A DNA stretch of 28,698 nt, taken from positions 1 through 28,698 of the forward strand of contig QGUX01000004.1 in assembly GCA_003242275.1 (NCBI GenBank), in the 5' to 3' direction. Below the pieces are notes generated by a model that saw only the letters and a program-made list of their open reading frames with translations, ran no database searches and was not told the origin of the DNA. Within the stretch, counting starts at the first letter, position 1. Each line of letters begins with the position of its first letter. Source of the DNA: Pseudomonadota bacterium. GTDB lineage: Bacteria; Pseudomonadota; Gammaproteobacteria; Steroidobacterales; Steroidobacteraceae. Shown here in pieces: positions 14,154 to 24,515 of the stretch. The position numbers were made by a program, and so were the translations under genes.

Positions 14154-15569
14154 ATGACCGCCTTCCGCGCACGCCTTCTTTCCATCCTCGCCGGCCTGCT
14201 GCTCGCCTGCCCGGCCTGGGCCGACGCCGACGATGACCTGTTCGGCGCCGTGCTGCAGGGCGATGCGGAAGCCGTCCGCACCACGCTGGAGAAGGGCGCG
14301 AGCCCGAACGCGCTGGGCCGCGACGACGTCAGCGCGCTGATGCTGGCGGCCGAGCGGGGCCACGTCGACATCATGCGCATGCTGCTGGCCGCCGGCGCCG
14401 ATCCGGCCGCCACGCGCAGCGGTGGCATCACGGTGCTGATGCACGCCGCCGCCAGCGGCAAGGCCGAGGCCGTGAAGCTGCTGGTCGACGCCAGGGTGGA
14501 CGTGAATGCCCGCGCCACGCGCAACGGCCTTTCCGCGCTGCGCGTGGCCGCCGCCACCGGTTCGGTGGATTGCGCCCGCGTGCTGCTGGCCGCCGGCGCC
14601 GACGCGGACGAGGTGGACGCCAGCGGCGCGCGCCTGCTGTTCACCGCGGCCGGCAATGGCTCGGTGGAGATGATCGACCTGCTGCTGGAGCATGGCGGCG
14701 ACGTCAACCACCGTCGCGAGGACGGCTACACCGCGCTCGATGCGGCGCTGGAGCGGCAGCGCTGGGCCGCGGCCGAGCGCCTGCTGGCGCGCGGCGCGAA
14801 GCTGGAGGCCTCGGCCACCGGCAAGGACGCGGCGCTGCTGAAGCTGCTGGAGCTCGAGCCGGTGATCTCGCCCGATGCCTTGTCGCTGGTGCAGGTGGTG
14901 GACCTGCCCTCCCCCGAACTCTTCCGTGCGGTGATGGCGCAGGATGCGCGCGCCGACTACGTGGACGAGAATGGCAACAACCTCCTGATGCTGGCGGCGC
15001 AGCGCCACCACGTCACCGCGCTGAAGGCGCTGCTCGATGCCGGCCTCGACGCCAACGCGCGCAACGCCGCCGGCGAGACCGCGCTGGCGCTGGCCGCGGG
15101 ACGCAGCGAGTACGAGCTGATGGTGATCGGCATCGGCATCGCGCTCGGCCAGGATCGCGAGAAGCTGATGAAGCTGATCTTCCGCCCGGCGCAGCCGAGC
15201 AGCCAGTCGGCCGCCACCGCGCGCCGCCTGGAGGCCGCGCGCCTGCTGCTGGCCGCGAAGTCCAACCCGGACATCGAGGATGAATCCGGCGACACCGCGC
15301 TGATGGAGGCCACGCGCTCGGGCGATGCCGAGCTGGTGGAGATGCTGGTGAAGGCCGGCGCTAACACCAACCAGCGCAACAAGGCGGGCTTCACGCCGCT
15401 GCTGCTCGCCGCGCAGTACGGCTTCCGCGACATCACGCGCACCCTGCTCGAGGCCCGGGCCGATCCGGGCGTGAAGGACGCGGAGGGACACACGCCGCTG
15501 GAACTGGCACGCGCCGCGGGGCACGAGGAAACGGCGGCGCTGCTGGAAGGCGCGACGGCGCGGATGTAG
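14154..15569 (+). CDS. secreted ankyrin-repeat protein
   Basis: A 471-residue protein with a signal peptide (about 1-23, LLSILAGLLLACPAWA) and about ten ankyrin repeats. Recognisable units are ALMLAAERGHVDIMRMLLAAGADP, VLMHAAASGKAEAVKLLVDA, ALRVAAATGSVDCARVLLAAGAD and similar. A less regular segment lies between about 245 and 270 and another between about 315 and 365. It is likely a protein-binding scaffold in the periplasm or membrane-facing space. The ATG at 14154 is chosen because the signal peptide starts there; the ribosome binding site is weak. It is 109 bases after the CAP gene. Partner unknown. Confidence 0.8.
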   Translation: MTAFRARLLSILAGLLLACPAWADADDDLFGAVLQGDAEAVRTTLEKGASPNALGRDDVSALMLAAERGHVDIMRMLLAAGADPAATRSGGITVLMHAAASGKAEAVKLLVDARVDVNARATRNGLSALRVAAATGSVDCARVLLAAGADADEVDASGARLLFTAAGNGSVEMIDLLLEHGGDVNHRREDGYTALDAALERQRWAAAERLLARGAKLEASATGKDAALLKLLELEPVISPDALSLVQVVDLPSPELFRAVMAQDARADYVDENGNNLLMLAAQRHHVTALKALLDAGLDANARNAAGETALALAAGRSEYELMVIGIGIALGQDREKLMKLIFRPAQPSSQSAATARRLEAARLLLAAKSNPDIEDESGDTALMEATRSGDAELVEMLVKAGANTNQRNKAGFTPLLLAAQYGFRDITRTLLEARADPGVKDAEGHTPLELARAAGHEETAALLEGATARM

Positions 15570-15601
15570 CACCGCCCGGATTCCGTGCCGGGGATTGCAG
15601 G

Positions 15602-15620
15602 GGATCGGATCAGCCGATCC
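15602..15620. terminator. hairpin between the ankyrin gene and gyrB
   Basis: A 7-bp perfect stem (GGATCGG 15602-15608 with 15614-15620), loop ATCAG, lies in the convergent gap 15570-15692. A G-rich left side and C-rich right side can extend it. There is no T tract. Probably a bidirectional end. Confidence 0.4.
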
Positions 15621-15692
15621 GCCCCCGGCGCATTTCACGGGCGCGCCGGTCCCCCGTGGCGCGCGACGGCGGGAACCCTCGCGCGCATGCCC

Positions 15693-18146
<2,454 letters not shown>

Positions 18147-18151
18147 TTATT

Positions 18152-18157
18152 ATTATA
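18152..18157 (-). promoter_or_regulatory. gyrB promoter, consensus -10
   Basis: Read leftward this is a perfect TATAAT, 26 bases before the gyrB ATG. The -35 region is poor; the best hexamer at about 18-base spacing is TGTCCG. The neighbourhood is the most AT-rich spot of the otherwise GC-rich intergenic region. Confidence 0.7.
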
Positions 18158-18258
18158 TCGTCTGACCCTGCTTTCCGGACACCGCAAATGCGTCCGGCCG
18201 GGGCTTTCTCCGCACCGCCCTGGCCGCTCCCCCGGCGATCCTCCCTCCGGGAGGCCAG

Positions 18259-18276
18259 CGTAGGCCTAACCCTACG
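18259..18276. repeat. CGTAGG...CCTACG inverted repeat upstream of the Crp/Fnr gene
   Basis: Six-base arms CGTAGG (18259-18264) and CCTACG (18271-18276) flank six bases. It lies between gyrB and the Crp/Fnr gene, about 100 bases before the latter's start. It could be an operator for the regulator itself. Confidence 0.4.
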
Positions 18277-18355
18277 ATCGGTTTGAGTTTTCCTGCGATT
18301 TCGACCTCCGTAGCCAACGCCTATGGTGGCCGGAACCGTTAAGGAGCACCCCCGG

Positions 18356-18391
18356 ATGAAGACCCCCCTGCCCCCGAGATGCGGTCCGTAA
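18356..18391 (+). other. eleven-codon leader reading frame overlapping the regulator start
   Basis: AAGGAG (18341-18346) stands nine bases before an ATG at 18356 that opens an 11-codon frame (MKTPLPPRCGP) ending at TAA 18389-18391. It overlaps the start of the Crp/Fnr frame (18379) in another frame. One extra C in the run of six Cs at 18363-18368 would fuse the two frames. It is either a translated leader coupled to the regulator or the true start broken by an indel. Confidence 0.4.
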
Positions 18392-19179
18392 CCATCAATG
18401 ACGGACTGGAAAGGCTCGCCCAGAAGCTCGGCCGGTTCTGCACGCTGACCAGCGAGGAACGGCTGGCGCTGGCGGGCCTGCCGGGGGCGGAGCGGGCCTT
18501 CGGACCGCGCGAGGAGATGGTGGCCCAGCACCGCCCCACCGACGGCCTGCAGCTGCTGGTCGAGGGGTTCGCCTGCCGCTTCCGCCTGCTGCCGGACGGG
18601 CGGCGGCAGATCCTGGGCTTCCTGCTGCCCGGAGACATCTGTGATCTTTCGACCCTGGTGCTGGGCCACCCGGACCACGCCGTGAGCGCGCTGGGCGTGG
18701 TGCGCACCTCGGTACTGCCGGCGGCGGCGCTCGCCGCTGCGCTGGAGCGCCACCCCCGGCTCGCCCGCGCCTTCTGGTGGCTGACCGCGGTGGATGCGGC
18801 CATCACCCGGGAGTGGCTGGTCAACGTCGGCTACCGCTCGGCGCACGAGCGCGTGGCGCACCTGCTGTGCGAGGTGTACTGGCGGCTGGAATCGGTGGGT
18901 CTCGCCCATGACAACCAGTGCCGTTTTCCGCTCACGCAGACCGAGCTGGGCGACGCCGTGGCGTTGTCGGCGGTGCACATCAACCGCACGCTGATGAACA
19001 TGCGTCGCACGGGGCTGGCGCGCATGCAGGGCGGCATGCTCGAGCTGCTGGACAGGCATGCGCTGCAGGCGGCGGGTGGATTCGATCCTGCATACCTGCA
19101 TCTTCCCTCCGTGGGTTCTCCGTTCCATGCCGGAGCCTCACCGTGGAAGGCGCAGGGTGCTCGCAATGGCTTTGGATGA
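18379..19179 (+). CDS. Crp/Fnr family transcriptional regulator
   Basis: A 266-residue DNA-binding regulator. The cyclic-nucleotide-type beta-roll sensor domain (about 15-125) contains the GxxLGFLLPGDICDLS-like turn at about 78-91. A dimer helix (about 135-175) and a Crp-type helix-turn-helix (about 184-222, TQTELGDAVALSAVHINRTLMNMRR) follow. The four-cysteine iron-sulphur signature of Fnr is absent and residues for cAMP binding are not clear, so the signal is unknown. A tail of about 40 residues after the HTH is longer than usual. The ATG at 18379 has a weak ribosome binding site; a strong one belongs to an overlapping out-of-frame ATG at 18356. The gene diverges from gyrB. Confidence 0.85.
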   Translation: MRSVTINDGLERLAQKLGRFCTLTSEERLALAGLPGAERAFGPREEMVAQHRPTDGLQLLVEGFACRFRLLPDGRRQILGFLLPGDICDLSTLVLGHPDHAVSALGVVRTSVLPAAALAAALERHPRLARAFWWLTAVDAAITREWLVNVGYRSAHERVAHLLCEVYWRLESVGLAHDNQCRFPLTQTELGDAVALSAVHINRTLMNMRRTGLARMQGGMLELLDRHALQAAGGFDPAYLHLPSVGSPFHAGASPWKAQGARNGFG

Positions 19180-19266
19180 CGCGCGCGTGGATAACGCAGG
19201 TTAATGAATCGCGCTGTGCGACTGTCCCATCATGGCAATCCCACAGACATTCCGGAGCAGCCCTCG

Positions 19267-19626
19267 ATGGCGCCCAGCAGGGAGTCCAGCGGTTCAGGCA
19301 CCGATGCTTCCTCTCCTCCCGGGTGGTTGATGGATGCGGCGATGGCGCGCATCCACGAGGGATTCCTGCCGAAGGAAGCGCAATCCAGGGTGCTGGCCGG
19401 ACCGGGGCGCGGCCAGCGCTGCTCACTGTGCCAACACGCGATCGAGCTGGGCGATGTGGGCTATGAGGTCGGCACGCTGCAACAGGGAACGTCGGCCGGG
19501 CACCTGCATTTCCATGTCTGCTGCTACCGCGCCTGGGTGAAGGCCTGCGGATCGATGCCGCGCGGTTATTCGAGGCAGCCGGCGCCTGCTTCACCGGGGA
19601 CGGAGACCAAGCGTCCGGGCACGTAG
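19267..19626 (+). CDS. small Cys/His-rich protein, unknown function
   Basis: A 119-residue protein. The ATG at 19267 is chosen because GGAG stands nine bases upstream; an in-frame ATG at 19204 has a weaker site. The core has C52-x2-C55 (RCSLC) followed by H79-x-H81-x-H83-x-C85-C86 (HLHFHVCC) and then an aromatic YRAW. This resembles a small zinc-binding knuckle found in many uncharacterised proteobacterial proteins (C..C...HxxC..W). The ends are low-complexity and rich in S, P, T, G. No signal peptide or membrane segment. It follows the Crp/Fnr gene in the same direction and may be part of its regulon. Zinc binding is an inference. Confidence 0.6.
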   Translation: MAPSRESSGSGTDASSPPGWLMDAAMARIHEGFLPKEAQSRVLAGPGRGQRCSLCQHAIELGDVGYEVGTLQQGTSAGHLHFHVCCYRAWVKACGSMPRGYSRQPAPASPGTETKRPGT

Positions 19627-19794
19627 CGACCATCGCAGGTCATCGCCGCTTCAACGCCAGGATTGCACCGGCTCGTGTGCGCCGGGAGGCGTGAGGTCCG
19701 CGCCCTCTTACATCCGCCTCCCTCCGTTCCCGACAGCGTCACTGCGGGGACTTCCCTAGCGTCGGTGCTTCACCAACGGACGAGGGGAAATGCC

Positions 19795-20103
19795 ATGACC
19801 CCGGAACTGGAAACACGCATCCGCAATCTCGCGCATCGCTTCTGGGAAGAGGAAGGCCGGCCGGAAGGGCGCGAGGCGGAACACTGGCGGCGGGCGCAGG
19901 AGAAGCTGTCCGGAGACGAGGCTGCTGATCCGGCCCAGGCCTCGCCAGCGACAGGCAGCGGCCGCGGGGCCGAAGGTCGCGGTGGACAGGCGAGGCAAGC
20001 CTCCTCGCCGGTCGCGCCGGAAGGTGACCCGGATGGCGCGCAGAGCGGGATGACGAAGGAGGAGGTCTTCCTGGGGAAGACGACGCGGCGGACGCCGGAC
20101 TGA
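19795..20103 (+). CDS. DUF2934 domain protein
   Basis: A 102-residue protein whose N terminus (about 5-40) matches DUF2934: IRNLAHRFWEEEGRPEGREAEHWRRAQ. This short helical domain occurs in many proteobacterial genomes and has no known function. The rest is a low-complexity G/A/S/P-rich tail ending in KEEVFLGKTTRRTPD. The ATG at 19795 has GAGGGG seven bases upstream. The gene is cytoplasmic with no membrane segment. It is the third rightward gene between gyrB and recF and faces the recF stop convergently. Confidence 0.7.
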   Translation: MTPELETRIRNLAHRFWEEEGRPEGREAEHWRRAQEKLSGDEAADPAQASPATGSGRGAEGRGGQARQASSPVAPEGDPDGAQSGMTKEEVFLGKTTRRTPD

Positions 20104-20198
20104 TTTTCGTTGATCGTCCCCGAAATTGCCGCTTTTTGTCACGATCGTGCGGCCATCGGGACAGACCGGCAATCCAACGGGCGTCGCGGGGAGCACAC

Positions 20199-20224
20199 CG
20201 GGATGTTCCACGTGGAACATCCCG
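20199..20224. other. parS site 1, within a perfect 26-bp palindrome
   Basis: The 16-mer TGTTCCACGTGGAACA (20204-20219) equals the parS sequence bound by chromosomal ParB in gammaproteobacteria such as Pseudomonas. The symmetry continues five bases on each side, giving a 26-base perfect palindrome. It lies in the 20104-20385 gap, in which I see no gene. ParB/ParA should be encoded elsewhere. Confidence 0.92.
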
Positions 20225-20385
20225 CGGAAGCCAGGGCGTGACGCCACGGTTGGCGAAGCCCTTCGAGTGTCCACGCGGGACTGCGCCGGTCAGTGCACCC
20301 GATGCCTTGGGTCCAGGGGCCGGCTGCAATGGGAGGAGAAGCCGGCGGGGCGCCTGAGCGCACCCTCTTCCGGTCCTCTCCTCCG

Positions 20386-21441
20386 CTATCCAGCCAACCG
20401 AAGCTCTCCCTGTTCCACGTGGAACGTGCGGTCAGGGCTACCGAACAGCCGCGCCGAGGGATCCAGGGAGGTAATGATCAGCTGGCAATCCAGCTCGCGG
20501 ACGAGTTCAACAAATCGGGTCAGCTTCTCCGCATCCAGCTCGGCTGCAGGATCATCCAGCAGCAGCGTGGGCGGCTCCTCCTGCCCTGCCCGCAGGCGCT
20601 GGATCAGGGCCAGGACCATCGCGGCGGCCACGAGCTTCTGTTGGCCCCGAGACAGGGACTCCCGGGCCAGCTTGCCCGCCAACCGGACCTGGACATCTGC
20701 CTTCTGCGGCCCCGGGCCGGTGGCACCCCGCTCGCGATCAGGGATGGCCGACTCGACCAATACCTCCCCCAGCGTCCGCTCCGCCGTCCACCCCTGGAAG
20801 TAGCTGAACTGCACGGGTAGCCCCGCCAGTCGATCCACCATGCTTTCGAGTCCGGCCTGGATGTCCTCGAACCAGGCGCGGCGCGCCGCGGCCACCTGCT
20901 CGCCCGCCGCAGCGAGTTCGGCATCCCACACCCGAGGATCCGCGCCCACCCGAAGCGCGGCATTCCGCTGCGCCAGCGCCCGCCGGAACCGGTACCACTG
21001 GTCCAGGAACCCACGTTCCACGTGGAACACTCCCCAATCCAGCCAGCTCCGCCGCTCGGCGGGGGGTCCATCCACCAGCCGGTGAACCTGGGGATCGATG
21101 GCTTCCACGAAGAACGCCGTGGGCAACTCCGCCAGGCTGCGGACATCCTCCCCATCCAGCCGCGCCGTATAGACCCCCTCCTTCCTGTACTCGAACCCGA
21201 TCCGATGCACCGGATGAACCGTCTGGGCAAAGAGCTGGAGCGCGCCCTGCCCCCGCCGGATCAGCGTCTCGGTATGGCGCGTGCGGAACGACCGTCCCCG
21301 CCCCACCAGGAACGCCGCCTCCAGGATGGAGGTCTTGCCGGACCCATTGGGCCCATGGATGAGATTGAGCCGCGGCCCGAACTCGAGCTCGGCCGCGGCG
21401 ATGCAGCGAAGATCCTTGATGCGGAGGGACGCCAGGCTCAC
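20386..21441 (-). CDS. recF: DNA replication and repair protein RecF
   Basis: A 351-residue ABC-type ATPase of the SMC-like group that, with RecO and RecR, loads RecA at gaps on SSB-coated DNA. Walker A GPNGSGKT is at 30-37, the signature motif SRGQQKL at 264-270 and Walker B TLLLDDPAAELD at 292-303. The length is typical. It starts at GTG (21441), 19 bases after the dnaN stop, in the standard dnaA-dnaN-recF order. Two parS-like sites lie in its coding sequence, both encoding the peptide FHVE (residues 139-142 and 340-343). The usual neighbour gyrB is displaced by three unrelated genes. Confidence 0.96.
   Translation of the reverse strand: MSLASLRIKDLRCIAAAELEFGPRLNLIHGPNGSGKTSILEAAFLVGRGRSFRTRHTETLIRRGQGALQLFAQTVHPVHRIGFEYRKEGVYTARLDGEDVRSLAELPTAFFVEAIDPQVHRLVDGPPAERRSWLDWGVFHVERGFLDQWYRFRRALAQRNAALRVGADPRVWDAELAAAGEQVAAARRAWFEDIQAGLESMVDRLAGLPVQFSYFQGWTAERTLGEVLVESAIPDRERGATGPGPQKADVQVRLAGKLARESLSRGQQKLVAAAMVLALIQRLRAGQEEPPTLLLDDPAAELDAEKLTRFVELVRELDCQLIITSLDPSARLFGSPDRTFHVEQGELRLAG
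20411..20426. other. parS site 2, inside the recF 3' end
   Basis: TGTTCCACGTGGAACG differs from the full parS 16-mer only at the last base. It encodes FHVEQ near the RecF C terminus. Confidence 0.82.
21014..21029. other. parS site 3, inside recF
   Basis: CGTTCCACGTGGAACA differs from the full parS 16-mer only at the first base. It encodes VFHVER at RecF residues 138-143. Confidence 0.82.
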
Positions 21442-21460
21442 GGCTGGCGAGCCGGATGGC

Positions 21461-22564
21461 TCAGAGCCGCATCGGCATCACGACGTAGCGCGAGGCCGTG
21501 GTGCCTGGAGCCCGGATGAGGCAGCTGCTGTTGGCGTCGGTCAGCCCGATCTCCACCGTCTCGGTGTCGACCGCCGACAGGGCATCGAGCAGGTAGGTGA
21601 CGTTGAAGCCGATCTCCATCTCGTCGCCGCTGTAGTCGATCTCGACCTCGTCCTGCGCCTCTTCCTGCTCCGGGTTGTGGGCCTGCAGCTTCACCACGTT
21701 CTTCAGCAGGCTCATGCGCACGCCCCGGTACTTCTCGTTGGACAGGATAGCCGTACGCTGCAAAGCAGCACGAAGCGCCTCGCGGTCAACCACCACGACC
21801 TTGGCGGGATTGGTCGGTATCACGCGCCCATATTCGGGGAACTTGCCGTCAATCAACTTGGAAGTGAACCGAATGTCGCCGATCTGGAGCCGAACGTGAT
21901 TGGTTCCGATCGCGATCTCCACCTCCCCCGAACTCCCCAGGATGCGCTGCAGCTCGAGCACACCCTTGCGGGGCACGATGACCTGCTGTGCCTGGATGCC
22001 CTTGCCGCCACCGGGCAGCGCCGTTTCGGCAATTGCCAGACGATGGCCGTCAGTCGCGACCGCCCGCAGCATTTTCCCATCCGTTTCGAGCAGGGTGCCG
22101 TTCAGGTAGTAGCGCACGTCCTGCTGCGCCATCGAGAAATGCGTCTTGGCAATCAGCCGCGCGAGCTCGGCCTGGGGCAGGGTGATGGTCTGGGTGGCGT
22201 TGATCGACTCCACCACCGGGAACTCGCTGGCCGACAGGCTCGACAGCGTGAACCGGCTGCGCCCGGCGCTGACCTTCACCTTCTCGCCCTCCACCGCCAC
22301 CGTCACGGTGGCGTCGGAGGGCAGGGACTTGGCGATGTCCAGCAGCTTGCGGCCCGGCACCGTGATCTCGCCCGGCTGTGCCACGGACACCTCGCCGCTG
22401 GCCACGAGCTCGACTTCCAGGTCGGTGCCCGTCACCGACAACCGGTTGCCCTTGGCGGACAGCAGCACATTCGCCAGCACCGGCATGGTCTGCTTGCGCT
22501 CGACCACACCGATGACCGCCTGCAACGGACCGAGGACCTGCTCGCGTGTCGCGCTGAACTTCAT
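21461..22564 (-). CDS. dnaN: DNA polymerase III beta sliding clamp
   Basis: A 367-residue clamp, the exact usual length. It starts at ATG 22564 with MKFSATREQVLGPLQAVIGVVERKQTMPVLANVL, the classical DnaN N terminus. An upstream extension of the frame is not coding. An AAGG ribosome binding site lies five bases before the ATG. Three clamp domains follow, with AGRSRFTLSSLSASEFP, GVLELQRILG and the C-terminal SSCLIRAPGTTASRYVVMPMRL, which forms the binding edge for polymerase and repair proteins. It encircles DNA as a dimer. It lies between dnaA and recF on the leftward strand. Confidence 0.98.
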   Translation of the reverse strand: MKFSATREQVLGPLQAVIGVVERKQTMPVLANVLLSAKGNRLSVTGTDLEVELVASGEVSVAQPGEITVPGRKLLDIAKSLPSDATVTVAVEGEKVKVSAGRSRFTLSSLSASEFPVVESINATQTITLPQAELARLIAKTHFSMAQQDVRYYLNGTLLETDGKMLRAVATDGHRLAIAETALPGGGKGIQAQQVIVPRKGVLELQRILGSSGEVEIAIGTNHVRLQIGDIRFTSKLIDGKFPEYGRVIPTNPAKVVVVDREALRAALQRTAILSNEKYRGVRMSLLKNVVKLQAHNPEQEEAQDEVEIDYSGDEMEIGFNVTYLLDALSAVDTETVEIGLTDANSSCLIRAPGTTASRYVVMPMRL

Positions 22565-22717
22565 GAATGAACCTTGCTTGTTATTCAAACAATCACTGAC
22601 GTGATTGGCCCTGTGGATGCTGAGGATAAACAGTTTCTTCCTTGCCGAACATGGCCTTGGCGTACCAGGGCCTGTCCACGGCCCCGGGGATTGGCGGTCC
22701 ATGGCCTGTTGGCGGCT

Positions 22718-22726
22718 TGTGGATGA
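22718..22726 (-). promoter_or_regulatory. DnaA box-like nonamer
   Basis: TGTGGATGA on the plus strand; its complement TCATCCACA has one mismatch to TTATCCACA. Confidence 0.5.
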
Positions 22727-22786
22727 TCCATCCCCAAAACCATCCCGGCGTTTTCCCCAGCCTGGTACACAGCCTTGTGCACAGGC

Positions 22787-22795
22787 TTTTCCACA
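22787..22795 (+). promoter_or_regulatory. DnaA box-like nonamer
   Basis: TTTTCCACA, one mismatch to TTATCCACA, just beyond the dnaA stop codon. Confidence 0.55.
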
Positions 22796-22801
22796 GGTTG
22801 T

Positions 22802-24157
22802 TCAGCCCGTGAGGATCCTCACCAGGTTCGAGTAGTCCTCGCGCACCCGGACGTCGGCTTCCTGCAGCTCCTGCACCCGCTGGCAGGCGTGCATCACGGT
22901 GGTGTGGTCACGGCCGCCGAAGGCCTGGCCGATCTCCGGCAGCGAGAGCTGCGTGAGCTCGCGTGCCAGCGCCATGGCGATCTGCCGCGGCCGGGCGAGG
23001 GAACGGCTGCGCTTCTCCGACAGCAGGTCCGAGAGGCGCAGCTTGAAGTAGTCGGCGACGGTCTTCTGGATGTTCTCGATGGTCACCAGGCGCGCCTGCA
23101 GGTTCAGCAGGTCCTTCAGCGCCTCGCGCGCGAAGTCCAGCGTCACCGGCTGGCCGGTGAAGCGCGCGTTGGCGATGATCCGCCGCAGCGCACCCTCGAG
23201 CTCGCGCACGTTGGAGCGGATGCGCTTGGCGATGAAGAAGGCCACTTCCTCCGGCAGGTCCATGCCGGCGTCCTGCGCCTTGGCGATCAGGATGGCCACT
23301 GAGGTCTCCAGCTCCGGCGGCTCGATGGCCACCGACAATCCCCAGCCGAAGCGCGACTTCAGCCGCTCCTCCAGGCCCGGAATTTCCTTGGGATAACGGT
23401 CCGAGGTCAGGATGATCTGCGCCTGGCCCTCGAACAGCGCGTTGAAGGTGTGGAAGAACTCTTCCTGCGACTGGGTCTTGTTGGCGAAGAACTGGATGTC
23501 GTCGATCAGCAGCGCCGACAGCGAGCGGTACGCCGTCTTGAACTCGTTCATGGTGTTGTGGCGCAGGGCCTGCACCATGTGGTCGACGAAGCGCTCCGAG
23601 TGCACGTAGGCCACACGCGCCTCCGGGTCGCGCTGCAGGATCACGTGGCCCACGGCCTGCATCAGGTGCGTCTTGCCCAGGCCCGTGCCGCCGTAGATGA
23701 ACAGCGGGTTGTAGGCCTTGCCGGGGTTCTCCGCCACCTGCATCGCGGCGGCCTTGGCGAAGTGGTTGCTCTTGCCTTCGACGAAGCGCTCGAAGGTGGA
23801 CTCAGGATTCAGCCGCGTGCCGATCTGCATGGCCGGCCGCGGGGCAGGGGACCTCGGCACTGTGCCGTTGATGTTGCCATTCCCCGCCGGCGGCGCCGGC
23901 GCGGCACTGCCGCTGCTGCGCGAGCCGATCTCGACCACCAGGCGGATGCCCGCCGTGCCCAGGCTTTCGCGCAGCAGCGAACCGATGCGCTCCACCGCGT
24001 TCGCCTGCACCCAGTCCACCGCGAACCGGTTCGGTGCCAGCAACCTGAGCACCCCGTCTTCCTGCACCGCCTGCAACGGGCGCAGCCAGGTATTCACCTG
24101 CTGTTCCGGCAATTCGTTGCTCAGGTGCGCGAGCACCCGCGGCCACAGTTCGGTCAT
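22802..24157 (-). CDS. dnaA: chromosomal replication initiator protein DnaA
   Basis: A 451-residue AAA+ initiator. Domain I (about 1-85, [21 protein letters not shown]) handles helicase loading and self-contact. A short low-complexity domain II (about 86-115) follows, rich in P, G, A and N. Domain III has Walker A GGTGLGKT (156-163), Walker B LLIDDIQ (216-222) and the arginine-bearing sensor helices ([13 protein letters not shown], 314-326). Domain IV has the DNA-binding signature [12 protein letters not shown] (414-425). The ATG at 24157 is where the typical N terminus begins; the frame continues upstream but is not coding. The ribosome binding site is weak. DnaA binds the boxes in the dnaA-dnaN gap and opens the origin. 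Confidence 0.98.
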   Translation of the reverse strand: MTELWPRVLAHLSNELPEQQVNTWLRPLQAVQEDGVLRLLAPNRFAVDWVQANAVERIGSLLRESLGTAGIRLVVEIGSRSSGSAAPAPPAGNGNINGTVPRSPAPRPAMQIGTRLNPESTFERFVEGKSNHFAKAAAMQVAENPGKAYNPLFIYGGTGLGKTHLMQAVGHVILQRDPEARVAYVHSERFVDHMVQALRHNTMNEFKTAYRSLSALLIDDIQFFANKTQSQEEFFHTFNALFEGQAQIILTSDRYPKEIPGLEERLKSRFGWGLSVAIEPPELETSVAILIAKAQDAGMDLPEEVAFFIAKRIRSNVRELEGALRRIIANARFTGQPVTLDFAREALKDLLNLQARLVTIENIQKTVADYFKLRLSDLLSEKRSRSLARPRQIAMALARELTQLSLPEIGQAFGGRDHTTVMHACQRVQELQEADVRVREDYSNLVRILTG

Positions 24158-24297
24158 GAGTCTTGTGCTCGAGGCGCTCTTGGGCGGCGGCGGTGTTCGA
24201 GGGGGGAGGGGGAGTCTACCCGCGTCGGCGGCCAAAGCCACCCTCCCTTTGACCCATGGCGCCGGAAGCCCGGATTTGCCCCACTTGACGGCTCTGG

Positions 24298-24326
24298 TTG
24301 ACTCCCCGGGGGCGCTTGAGTACCCT
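24298..24326 (+). promoter_or_regulatory. candidate promoter of rpmH-rnpA
   Basis: TTGACT (24298-24303) is followed after 17 bases by TACCCT (24321-24326), about 33 bases before the rpmH ATG. The -35 is one mismatch from consensus and the -10 is moderate. Position fits the known strong ribosomal-protein promoter at this locus. Confidence 0.6.
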
Positions 24327-24358
24327 GCCGCACCCCAAATTTCCCGACCAACCGAGCC

Positions 24359-24499
24359 ATGGCAACCAAGCGCACCTACCAGCCGAGCAAGATCAAGCGT
24401 GTCCGCACGCACGGCTTCCGTGCCCGCATGGCCACCGCCGATGGCCGCAAGGTGCTGGCGCGCCGTCGCGCCAAGGGCCGCAAGCGCCTGATCCCGTAA
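24359..24499 (+). CDS. rpmH: 50S ribosomal protein L34
   Basis: A 46-residue, strongly basic protein reading [14 protein letters not shown] then [16 protein letters not shown] and [11 protein letters not shown], the full L34 signature. It is a structural component of the large ribosomal subunit. It is the first gene of the rightward block and precedes rnpA by 16 bases, the arrangement seen in nearly all bacteria. The two extra N-terminal residues (A, T) compared with MKRTYQPS are found in several high-GC gammaproteobacteria. Confidence 0.98.
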   Translation: MATKRTYQPSKIKRVRTHGFRARMATADGRKVLARRRAKGRKRLIP

Positions 24500-24515
24500 A
24501 GCCGCGGCCGGCGCC

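Larger units (their letters stand above)
22565..22801. other. candidate replication origin (oriC), dnaA-dnaN intergenic region
   Basis: This 237-base gap contains nonamers close to the DnaA box TTATCCACA. The two best, one mismatch each, are TGTGGATGA (22718-22726) and TTTTCCACA (22787-22795). Weaker ones are TGTGGATGC (22612-22620), TTGTGCACA (22774-22782) and TTTTCCCCA (22751-22759). An AT-richer stretch next to dnaN (22561-22590) could be the unwinding element. The rpmH-dnaA gap has no DnaA-box-like sequence. Genes diverge from this area in the replication direction. Origin function is inferred. Confidence 0.65.

Noticed and set aside
20126..20803. A plus-strand frame running through the parS region and into recF.
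   Set aside because: Composition is shadow-like, it spans parS palindromes and overlaps the recF C terminus; no ribosome binding site or domain.
24213..24218. TAGACT (read leftward) as a dnaA -10 element.
   Set aside because: No -35-like hexamer at 16-18 bases; too weak to list as a promoter.
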